DNA of 64,000 bases from Gymnogyps californianus. Its lineage: Eukaryota; Chordata; Aves; Accipitriformes; Cathartidae. The number at the start of each line of letters is the position of its first letter. Positions within the stretch are counted from its first letter, which is position 1. Shown here piece by piece: positions 38,025 to 47,900 of the stretch. Location: positions 18,724,101 to 18,788,100 of the forward strand of contig NC_059500.1 of the NCBI RefSeq assembly GCF_018139145.2, read 5' to 3'. The position numbers were made by a program, and so were the translations under genes. The notes beneath the pieces are model-generated. The model had not been told where the DNA came from and ran no database searches. It worked only from the letters and a program-made list of their open reading frames with translations.

Positions 38025-38400
38025 GGATCCAAGATTGTTTCTTCAGATTTAGCTAGTTCTTCCCCATCTTGTATTTGTCCAGCTGATTATATTCTTATCT
38101 AGAGGCAGCACATAGTTGGCTTGCATCCTGTCTGTTTCAGATCACATCTCAAGCTTGTGATTTGAATTCTAATCCTCTCCTACAAAATAACCAAGTTGCC
38201 AGTGTGTGCAGATTTAAAAAGGATGCTCTCCCTTTCTCTAAGTTGTTAGTAAAAATGCTGAATGGCAGCAGACCTAAGCCACGTACCTGAACAGTCTCTT
38301 TTGGTCAGTTTTTCCAGTTTGACAATGACCTGTTGGCAGGTGCTATTTTGGTACTGCGTTCCAGTGAGTTTTGCTGGTGGTGTGGTGGGATCCCTGTACA
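38025..38400 (-). mobile_element. ancient CR1-L3-like LINE, antisense, segment 1
   Basis: Plus-strand words such as TTCCCCATCTTGTATTTGTC, CTGATTATATTCTTATCTAG, TTTGAATTCTAATCCTCTCC and GTTAGTAAAAATGCTGAATG lie in the order expected for the reverse-transcriptase region of old CR1/L3 elements read backwards. The consensus is remembered, not searched. The element is heavily diverged with no usable frame. Segments 2 and 3 continue the same element to about 41340. Confidence 0.75.
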
Positions 38401-38900
38401 AGATGATTTGGAGTCTGCAAATACATGCAGGCTAGCTTCCCTTTGGCAGCTTATACCTCTTACTTTGGGCTTATACCCTTATACCTCTTACTTTGGGCTC
38501 CAGCCTCTGAAATGGGAGGCCTGCATTGAAGACCACCTAGAAAAATGGGGAGAAGAGCATAGGCATAACTCCAGGGCCTTACAGATCAGTATCATGTGGG
38601 TATTCATGACCTTGATGCATTGTGCAGGAAAAAATCATGCACAAATTCTGTATCACTGGGTGTATTTGCAACACATGGCAGTGTCATGCAATAGACATCT
38701 GGATTTTTGTTTTTCTAAGATATCCTAGTCTCTGTCTTCCTTGGTTAACGAAAAGTTTATTTTTGTGTTCCTTTATTAGTCTAGTCCCAAATAGGCACAT
38801 GGGGGGAAAAAAGTAATAAAACTTAGCTGTATCTGTTGCAGACTGTGTTTTCCTAACTAGCTTAGGAGGATGACACATGGGGAAAAAGCCAAGAGTTATT
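38401..38900. other. segment interrupting the ancient CR1
   Basis: About 500 bp that I cannot align with the flanking CR1 consensus. It holds a 28-bp-period tandem duplication (38450-38498) and part of a 131-codon plus-strand frame (38333-38728) that runs across the CR1 boundary, so it is not a real gene. It may be an insertion or simply a badly decayed CR1 stretch. Confidence 0.45.
38450..38498. repeat. 28-bp-period tandem duplication
   Basis: The 21-mer starting CTTATACCTCTTACTTTGGG occurs at 38450-38470 and again at 38478-38498, identical, with a 7-bp spacer. Confidence 0.9.
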
Positions 38901-39648
38901 GCATCCTTGTGTCTTTCCCATCCGTTATACCTGGTACCCTGTCACAGAAGCAAATTAGGTTTGTTTTGACATGGTTTGTTCTTGACAAGCCAGCGTTGGC
39001 TATTACTCATCTCCCTGTTGTTTTGTCTGTGTTTACAAGTAGTTGGTTTGACTGTTTCTTCCAGTAGTTTTTTAGGAATTGAAAGGTTTTCAGTGATTCC
39101 TTGGATTGCTGTTCTGTACATTTTTAAAGGTAGGTATTCTTTTTGTTCCCTTCTAGTCATCTTGGATCACAAGTTTTTGAAACAGTTATTTTAAAGGGTT
39201 ATGTCATTAGTGCAGGCAATTCATTAATTGTTCTAGAGTGATTTTTCATCAGGCCCAGGTAACTCAAAAACCTGTAGTTTAGCTAAGTAGAGTCCAGACT
39301 CTCTAGCTTGTCTAAATTGGATTCTTACTCCTTGGGTTTTTTTGTTTGTTTAATTACATTTATTAAGAATGAAGTATGTTAGCCTTCTCAGGGTCACATG
39401 TTTCTGATTTTTTTTTTTTTGCTATTGACTAATAGATAAACTATTTCCTTGGTCTTCTATATGATAGTGTTCTCGAGGAATTATTTTTTTCATTCCACTT
39501 ACGGTATCCTACATGGCAGTTGTGGATTTTTTTTTTTTTTTCTTTTTTTTAAATCTTTGGCCTGTGTGATTTTATCCATACACCTCCATTGCTATAGCTT
39601 TCATACTTATCCATAATCTTTTGATCTATTGTTCACATTTTAACAGGC
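38901..39648 (-). mobile_element. ancient CR1-L3-like LINE, antisense, segment 2
   Basis: Very recognisable antisense ORF2 words: GGTACCCTGTCACAGAAGCA, AAATTAGGTTTGTTTTGACA, GTTTGTTCTTGACAAGCCAG and GTTGGCTATTACTCATCTCC. They are followed by decayed sequence up to a TTTGGCCTGTGTGATTTTAT word near 39560. The element stops abruptly at LTR-B copy 3 and resumes on its far side, which shows the LTR inserted into it. Confidence 0.8.
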
Positions 39649-40796
39649 TGTGCTGGGTTGACCCTGGCTGGATGCCAGGTGCCCACCAAAGCCGCTCTAT
39701 CACTCCCCTCCTCAGCTGGACAGGGGAGAAAAAATATAACGAAAGGCTTGGGGGTTGAGATAAGGACAGGGAGATCACTTCACCAATTACCGTCACGGCC
39801 AAAACAGACTCGACTTGGGGAAAAAAAATAATTTAATTCACTACTAGTCAAATCAGAGTAGGATAATGAGGAAATCTTAAAAACATGTTCCCCCCACCCT
39901 TCACTTCTTCCTGGGCTTAACTTTACTCCCAAATTCTCTACATCCTCCCCCCCAATGACGCAGGGGGATGGCGAATGTGGGTTTCAGTCAGTTCATCACA
40001 TGTTGTCTCTGCTGCTCCTTCCTCCTCAGGGGGAGGACTCCTCACACTCTTCCCCTGCTCCAGCATGGGGTCCCTCCCACGGGAGACAGTCCTCCACAAA
40101 CTTCTTCAACATGAGTCCTTCCCACGGGCTGCAGTTCTTCAGACACTGCTCCAGCGTGGGACCCTTCCACAGGGTGCAGTCCTTCAGGAACAGACTGCTC
40201 CAGCGTGGGTCCCCCACGGGGTCACAAGTCCTGCCAGCAAACCTGCTCCAGCCTGGGCTCCTCTCTCTCCACGGGTCCGCAGGTCCTGCCAGGAGCCTGA
40301 TCCAGCGCGGGCTTCCCATGGGGTCACAGCCTCCTTCAGGGCATGTCCACCTGCTCTGGCATGGGACCCTCCACAGGCTGCAGGTGGATATCTGCTCCAC
40401 CATGGACCTCCATGGGCTGCAGGGGGACAGCCTGCCTTACCATGGTCTTCATCATGGGCTGCAGGGGAATCTCTGCTCTGGTGTGAGAAGCACCTCCTCC
40501 CCCTCCTTCTTCACTGACCTTGGTGTCTGCAGAGTTGTTTCTCTCACACATTCTCACTCCTCTCTCCGGCTGCAATTGCTGCTGTACAGTTTCCCCCCCC
40601 CCCTTTCTTAAATATGTTAGCCCAGAGGCACTACCACCGTCGGTATGGGCTCGGCCTTGGCCAGCAGCAGGTCCGTCTTGGAGCCGGCTGGCATTGGCTC
40701 TATCATCGGACATAGGGGAAGCTTCTAGCAGCTTCTCACAGAAGCCACCCCTGTAGCCTCCCCAGTACCAAAACCTTGCCATGCAAACCCTATACA
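39649..40796 (-). mobile_element. solo LTR, avian ERV family LTR-B, copy 3, nested in an ancient CR1
   Basis: The best-preserved copy of the family, about 1,148 bp, minus strand. On plus the U5 end reads TGTGCTGGGTTGACCCTGGC. It continues through the block around ATTACCGTCACGG and ACTCGACTTGGGGAAA, the degenerate GGGCTGCAG/CTGCTCC cassettes (about 40040-40480), a TATA-like minus-strand word (CATATTTAAG, about 40609-40618) and a U3 start ending CCCTATACA. Flanks CAGGC and CAGAG could be a worn 5-bp duplication. It splits an antisense CR1 cleanly, which independently supports the boundaries. There is no internal viral sequence. The long frames at 39955-40797 on both strands follow from the cassette composition and are not genes. 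Confidence 0.8.
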
Positions 40797-41047
40797 CAGA
40801 GGTTTTTTGAGTTTCAGCTGAATGAAGGAATTGTGTTCTAGTCCATTTGATTTCCCTTTATAAATTGTTTCCTTGCATTGGGAGAGATTGTGCGTGTACC
40901 TTTTATATTGTTTAAGAAATTAAGAATATTTTTTCCTTAATCCGTTCTTCCCATGGGGTCTTGCTTATCAATTCTTTGAGTTTATAGAAGATTATTTGCT
41001 GAAGATAATTGTCTTTATGCTTAACCTCCTCTCCCCCAAAAACCCCC

Positions 41048-41096
41048 AAACAAACAAACAAACAAACCCTAAAAACAAACAAACAAACAAACAAAA
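41048..41096. repeat. (AAAC)n microsatellite
   Basis: Two blocks of CAAA/AAAC repeats separated by CCCTAAAAA. Confidence 0.9.
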
Positions 41097-41190
41097 GGTC
41101 TGAAAGGCCTGAGGAGGCCATTCAGTCTAACCTCCTGCTCTAAACAGATTTAGTTTCAAAGTTCAGTCGGGTTTCTCAGATGAGGTTATT
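41097..41190 (-). mobile_element. possible CR1 3' tail (antisense), nested
   Basis: CTGAGGAGGCCATTCAGTCT and TAACCTCCTGCTCTAAACAG resemble the antisense CR1 3' end, and a GTTTCTCAGATGAGG word fits the next part of that consensus. It sits directly against the AAAC repeat and inside the older CR1. The match is short. Confidence 0.45.
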
Positions 41191-41340
41191 TCTTTTCCTA
41201 ACAATAACATGTTCCCTGTTGTGTGAGCTGCCATTTACGTTTTGACCAGCTCCTCCCTTTTATTCAGAGTTAAATCTAGCAAAGCAATTTTAGCTTTTAT
41301 TTTCAGTCTTTTGTATCAAAGATTTCCAGGAAGATGCTGG

Positions 41341-43765
41341 ATATGCATTGTGCACTGCCACATTCTTATTGAAAAGATGTCATTAAATGATTAAAACCAC
41401 ATTGCACAGTCCAGATGGTTCTATCTGTGGCTGAAGAAAAGCCTTTTCTGTGATGGCTCCCCACTTGCTGGGCTGACTGCAAGTCACTGCTGGATGGTGC
41501 TCTTGTTCTTCTCTTCTGTCCGGAGATTTGGGTAGCGTAAGATGATGCCTTGTTGCTTTTCCTTCTTGAACATGCTCTAGCTTTCTGCATCAATTTCCAG
41601 ACATGCTAATAATCTCATCTGTTACGGTCATGCTACCTAAATTACCCAGGTAGTAAGTTTCTAGCGTGCTATAAAACACTGTCCTGACCATACTGTAAGC
41701 TTCAACCAACTCAGCAGATCGAACATACTCACCTACAGTGATCTGATATTCACATACTCCTGCTAGGAAATACAGTTCTTCATTCTTCCATGTTCCTCAG
41801 CTTCCTCTTTACTGCCACTTGTTTGCTACTAACAGCATGTTTGCAGTGGCAGCCTTACAGAAGGGGAACAAAAGAAAATACAGCAAAGTGCAGTAGACAG
41901 CTGTATGTTGCTATATTATTTATTTCTGGTCAAGAAAGATTAAGTTATAATTCATGAGAGGCAAGACACTGGGGTCAGACTTTTCTCAGCAGAAATAAAT
42001 TGTGCGTTATATATGGTTGTCCACCATTTTTGGCAGTAACTACTTCTTACCAAGCCAGCTGTTATATTCTTTATTTTGTCACTTCAGTTCATGCTGAGAA
42101 TTTTTTGAAGGTGAAATTGCTGATGTTTTGTGTCAAGGATAAAAAAAATGCAAAAAACAAACCAGAATAAGAAATTACAGGCCAGGCATCAAACACCTCA
42201 GAGTCCTTACGCCTGTAGAGAAGTCATGAATGCAAGTGCATGATTTCATGTATATTCAGTTGCACAAGTCTGATGTTTCATGGCTAATCAACCTTTTAAA
42301 GTAAGGATCCAGTTGGTTGTTAAAATACTTAGTTTATATGCAACTGTTTCACCCTCAAGCTGAAAATATAACCATAGAAGCAGACTGCAGGTTTTCCAGA
42401 TGGAAAATAGTTTTCTGTACAACCAGTATCCTTGTATCCAAATTGATATGTAATGCTTCAAAAGTTATTTTAATACAAGGCGGAAGCTGGCACCAGCACG
42501 TTTAGCAACTTGATGTCGATGGTGGTACCTGAGTAAGAGCTGTCTGATAACCTCTGCTGTAGCAGCTTGCATTCTTAGCCTGTGGACTGTTAGGATCAGA
42601 CCACAAAGCCTACAGTTAAGCTGAAGAGTTTCTAGGCTCTCAGCCAGGTAGTTAAGAGGTCTGGCTCCAGTTTTTCAGCTTCATGCCTTTATTCTGTCTC
42701 ATGTTTGAACCATTGAACTAAAATGGCTTGATAGTCTTACAAAAATACATAAATTAGTTTCCAAGGAAATAGAAGAAACTGTAGTTTTTCTGAGATGGAC
42801 TGAAAACTTTTTCACAATTTTAATTTCAGAAAAAGGGAAAATTCCAAATTTCATTCAGCTCTGAAACCAAGCACTATTATTGACAACGAATCTTGCAGAT
42901 TAATTAATGAGTACTGTTTATCATATAAAACAATAAGCATGCCTGCCTTCCTACAAAAAAAAAGATTAGTAGATTTAGTTAGGCAGGCAGTTCAGTTTTG
43001 AACATTGTTTTCATCCTCTTTTTTATAGTCTCCAAACTTCCTTTAAAGAGATTCATCTGAGTCTTAAGTTGTACTTACCTACAGTGCAGTCAACTTATCA
43101 TGTATTAAATAACTAATATTTTGGGTTTTTTTCCTCCAAAATCATAGTTTTCCATGTAAAGGTGAAATATGAAAGTTAAAATAATTTCAGATTAATGATT
43201 TTCTAAAGACTAGCTAACTGACAAGCTGTGGCTGTACTGATTGCTTTCAAATCTCATTTCTTTCACTGTGGGTTCTGTCGTATTACCTTAAAAGAAAGTA
43301 GCCATGATTGAAAGAAGGCGTGAGGGGTAATAATGCTTAATGTAGATTTCTTTAAGAAATTGTGGAAGAATGATTTAATCTCATGGGCGTTTGAAGGAAA
43401 TTGTACTGCTTTTGCTAGACAAGGGGGCAGGAAATGTAGCTCTTCAGCGTAAAAAACCAAATCCCACAAGTAGCTTCTCTGTAGAAAGTTACATATGCTT
43501 ACTGCGATCCTCTAGTCACTCAGGTATGTACCATCTTTAAAGTAGAGGATGTTTCTGTGCATCTGCAGCACGCACACTCTTCTGAGGGGAGCCAAGCCAG
43601 TCTTTTTCAAGTGATATTTCCAGTATAACTGCTACAATTCTTATTTGGAAAATACTATGACCTGAAGTGATTTTGGAATTATGATTAAGTTGCTTGTTGC
43701 ATACAAATTAAATAGCTCTTTTTTACAAGAGAGTCTGTGTCTGTATAAAATATCATGAAACATCA
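41341..43765. other. unique AT-rich sequence
   Basis: Nothing gene-like. The first few hundred bases may be unrecognisable remains of the ancient CR1. Confidence 0.4.
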
Positions 43766-44650
43766 TTGTTTATTAGTAATACATTTAGATGCTTATCCAA
43801 GGTGCAGCACTCACACTTTTTCCAGCTGACACGGGAGACTGATGTGTTGGCTCATGTGAGAACCATGTGTGTTAAGCAAATGACACAACGAGAGCGGGAC
43901 CGCATTTACAATGTGTCTGTATCTGGAAAAATAGATCTTTTGTCCTCTGAGTGCGGCAAAGCTTCTAGGACAGGGAAGCATTATCGTTGCTTGCTTTTTC
44001 TGTGACCTTATTCTCCAGATGAAGCTGAAGCTCACTGCTGGGGTCAGGCAATGGTTTCTGTTGTGTGAGGTCTCAGAGTGTAGTAGGAAGGTTAGGAGAG
44101 CTTGCAAATGCCCACGATGTGGGAGGTGCAGCAGGGAACTGGGTGGTCTGGTAGCGTGTGAGGCTACCACATCTGCAGCATCTGGTTACTGCATTTATGA
44201 TACAGAGGAAAGAAGTTTTAGCTGGAAATGACAGTTTGAATAACTTGAAGGCATACACCAATCTTGGACTGGTTTCTGATGCAATATGCAGGCAGTGGGA
44301 AAATACACAGTGGGGCAAGACTTCATTCTCTCCCATAGCTTGTATCTGCAGCCTCACCAGTTTCACAGGACAGCAGAGCTGCATGGCAGCAACAACAACA
44401 AAAAAAAGGTCATGCAAAAATACATTGACAAGTTGTTTCCTTATGGTTTAAAATGTGACATCATTTAAATTCTCCTGGTTTTATTCTAGTAAGTGTCTAA
44501 AAAGCTTCTTGGCTTGCACTAGCTTTAGTTTGGGCTCTGCAAGCAGCGTCACTATACCAGCGCAGAGAGCAGTGCAGGTGCAAAACCCACCCAAATTTTA
44601 TGTAACCCATTTATTAACCACAGAGACGGTTCGCAAAGGCTGAGCTGCAT

Positions 44651-44664
44651 GTTGCCATGGAGAC
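44651..44664. promoter_or_regulatory. RFX X-box motif
   Basis: GTTGCCATGGAGAC fits the X-box consensus RYYNYY-N(1-3)-RRNRAC at every position, with a 2-base spacer (AT). RFX factors bind such sites in promoters and enhancers of ciliary and neuronal genes. The motif match is direct; function is inferred. No gene start could be identified beside it. Confidence 0.6.
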
Positions 44665-44707
44665 CTTGTTAGCAACTTTACTTTAAGCTGGATTGCGTAC
44701 ATGTGAG

Positions 44708-44731
44708 CTGCAGTTGCAGCAGTAACTGCAG
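44708..44731. repeat. perfect 8-bp inverted repeat (hairpin)
   Basis: Arms CTGCAGTT and AACTGCAG enclose an 8-base loop (gcagcagt), 44 bp downstream of the X-box. Confidence 0.85.
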
Positions 44732-44960
44732 GGAAGAATACCCTGAAGGAGAGATGATGGAATTTTTCATTTTCATTAATCTTAAGTGCAGTTTTGTCCA
44801 GCTCCTTAATGAACAGTGATAAAAATGTTTAGCTTCAGTTCTTCCTGATGCTGGGGGGGAGCATATTTTGTAACAGTGTTTGTGTCCCCATAAATTCTGG
44901 AATTTCGCATGAACAGGTTGTTCTGCTGTCAGTGACAAGCTGCTGCCGCCGCCTCACCTC

Positions 44961-47900
44961 TGCGTCTCTGTATTGTAACATGCTTTCCTGCACATATCTG
45001 GTCTCCTGCAGCTGTGCTGATGAAGAATAATGTTTATTGCACCATATTTTAGCCCCTGCCTGGTTTCATATGCCTGATTTCAAGACTGGCAGCGGTCATA
45101 CTGGCTCATGTTCACAGATGTTATTCCTAGCTGCAGGAGCCTGCCCAAGAACCTCTCTGAATTATAGCCTAAGATGTACATAGGGAAGAAAGTGACCTAT
45201 TTTGACTCTCCAGAGGATACTCCCAGCCTTTTCACTAGGACTATTCTTTGCTTCTTAAAGAGAAAGTTGGCTTAGACTGCCTGTAGCAGTATACTGAAGG
45301 TAAGTTTGCTTGCTTTGTACATAGGTAGGTATTGTCTGCAAACTCTTGACCACCGTTGAGAGACTTTGGAAATGCACAGATTGAAACCAGTGTTCAAAAG
45401 GTGCAATCACTGCCAGCTTTGTGTGGTGAGGGAGGGAGACCCTACTTCAACTGTTACTGTTTTTCTGTGTTTCCAAACAGCTTTGGACCCACCAGTTGGT
45501 GGAGTACATGTCCTCAGATAGTCCCTTGGTATTATTATTTCCATTATTTAGTCTATCAATGGGACTGAATTGCTGGTTGTTCATGGGAGTGCTCATTTTG
45601 TATGGCTGTATAGACTTTGGTTGGGTAGTAGCCATTCTGGGTGAGTCCCTTGTTTGTTAGTGATTCTTACTATGTCTTGTGCAGTAACAAAAGGGTAAGT
45701 CTTGCTACCTTTGCCAGCAAGGATTTGCTCCGCCATCTTTTAGATGTATTTTGAATAGGAAAATAGCCCAGTCCCAGTATGCCAGACCATGCTTTTTTGC
45801 ATAATCTTTTGCTTTCTGAAGGATCACACTTATGTTTAGATTGTAACTGCAGGGTAGTTCTTAGCTGGCAAAGGGCCTCTTCCTTAGTTGCTTAGGCTGT
45901 CAGATGATTAGTGAAAACCTTTTACAAAATATAGCCTTAAACTTGGCATTGACAAGCTAGCATTTAGTATTGTGATTGACAGCCTCAAAATTAATATTCA
46001 GCCAGGCCCTCTTTTCTTCCCCACACAGTGCAACAATTTGGGGAGAGTTTTAGCAAGATTGGCTAAGAGCAATAGTGTATCTGCTCTAGCCTTTGCAACT
46101 GACAACCTGAATTGTGGTTAAATTTTATGTGGTAACTTACCAGTCCAGCTGCCAATTTTATTTAAAGCCTAACAAATTTACATCTTTCAGAAACAGTACG
46201 AAGTTCTTCCCCGGTTTAAAGATTTTGGAACCAGATATCAAGAGAATGACTTCACATAAACTCTTCAAAAACAGTTGTCATTGCAGTTAGCCCATTCAAA
46301 ATCAACAAAACTGAGTCTGCAGTGCAGTAGGAGAAATAAACTTTGAGGTCTGTAGCAGGCTAGCACAATTGACATACATTCTTCTTAACAATACTGTTAA
46401 AATTCTTACAGACACCCTTCCTCCTGTCTGCCCCTTTCTTTGGTGTTATGCTCAACTTCTGTCACCACAGGGTGGGTGGGCCCTAAGGTGGCTGGCTTCA
46501 GTTTTGGGTGAGTGGTGATGGTGTAAGCAAGCTGTCAGCATGTCATGTGCCAGGAGGGGTATGGTGTTGATAGTGCACGTTTCTTCCTCCTCTTTGCTGA
46601 AGAAAGCATGACGTTGTTAGTATCTTCTTCTTGCCTCTGGAGTCTGAGGGGGGCTTCCACACTTTACGCCAGGCTCATTTTGATTGGTCTGTAACTTCAC
46701 TTTACATTGGAATTTGATCTATGTGGTGGATTTTCTGTATGTTGGGTAGTTGTTCTTTGTTCCCTTTGCTGTCCCTAAGAAAAATGCTTTTCCCAGTTCC
46801 CAAATTTTCAATGCCTTTAACTGATGGCAAGGGAGTTGCTTATAGCCATAGGATCTCCACTATCATCCTCTATTCCCTCTTATCATATAGTGCACATACT
46901 GCTCTGCACTTTGTCTTCATCCTGCATCCCCGCTTTTGAGGCTGCTGTTGTCACACCATGCTTTTTTTTTTTGCACATGACATCATTATGTCAGGGTCAT
47001 AAGTATTTAATTCTATGCAGTCTAACTGCTTGTTACTACTAGCCATATAAAAATTATGGTCATACCATATGAATATGCAAAGATAATAAAAAGTAAAACA
47101 AAATAGACAGTAGGCATCTAGGCTTTTACAGCTAAACCAGCTAAAACAAATCTCTACACAAGCCAAGACATACTCAGACAAAGCCTGACAAGTCCCGAGG
47201 CCTTTCACAGTCAGTATGAAATCTATTACTAGCAATGGTGATACTGTAGTCACAAGGCTACAGAGTGACAATACAAAGCATATGCAATGCATATTTCATA
47301 TGATGAGTAATTTGTTGTGTAACAGTCTTAAAGAATTCTTAGCAGTCAGGAGATCTTTTAAATTAGTATGAAAGCCAACTGTGAAGGAACTGAAAAACAT
47401 GATGGAGGTAGGGTAATAAGAGAAGGGCTCAAAAACTCTCTCTGTCATTTTCCAGCTTGCAACCCAACTTCAAAGGCAATAGACAGAGGAGATATGCATC
47501 ATAAAAGTTATGTTTTTATTAAACAGGAAGCAAACCCCCCCCATTTGATATAAAAAAAAAGTAGATCTAAAAAGCCTTATTAATGTTGGCTCAAAAGCAG
47601 GGCACCAAGGCACAAGCAGAGTAAAAAATAGAAAACTGAACACAGAGAGACTAGAAATGCTTGAAGGCAGGACAGCAGAGCATGGGGAGTATGTCACTAG
47701 CTTTCAAGCTAGCTTTAGGGGAAGATTCAGAAAAAGCGGGTAGTTACGCAGATAAAATCATAGATCTGGTGACCAGTCCATGTCTGCTGGACCTTAGATA
47801 TGAGAAAGTAGGGAGTCTTAATGCTACAAAAACGTAGGTGAAGATTGCATTTACCTATTATTTTGTCATGCTGTTTCCATTCTTAAAATTGAAGCTTAAC

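Larger units (their letters stand above)
40797..41340 (-). mobile_element. ancient CR1-L3-like LINE, antisense, segment 3
   Basis: The same old CR1 resumes after the LTR. Words such as CCTTGCATTGGGAGAGATTG, TTCTTCCCATGGGGTCTTGC, TTATCAATTCTTTGAGTTTA and TTTTGACCAGCTCCTCCCTT follow the consensus order of the upstream (5') ORF2 region read backwards. An AAAC microsatellite and a possible younger CR1 tail interrupt it at 41048-41190. Decayed similarity may reach about 41700, but I cannot support it that far. Confidence 0.7.
43766..44960. other. GC-elevated, ORF-dense, repeat-free segment
   Basis: Compared with its neighbours this stretch is richer in G+C and keeps more CpG (for example ACGGGAGAC, CGAGAGCGGGACCGC near 43891-43904, CCGCCGCC near 44946-44953). 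Several frames stay open here on both strands (43766-44005 and 44158-44451 plus; 43811-44170 and 44073-44417 minus). A pyrimidine tract ending in an AG at 43824-43825 precedes a 60-codon charged frame with no family I know. No LTR or CR1 is visible. With the X-box at 44651 and a perfect hairpin at 44708, an enhancer or the promoter and 5' exon of an unannotated transcript is possible. Confidence 0.4.

Noticed and set aside
39955..40797. Long overlapping open frames on both strands (up to 218 codons)
   Set aside because: They lie entirely inside LTR-B copy 3; matching frames appear in the other copies and result from the GC-rich cassettes.
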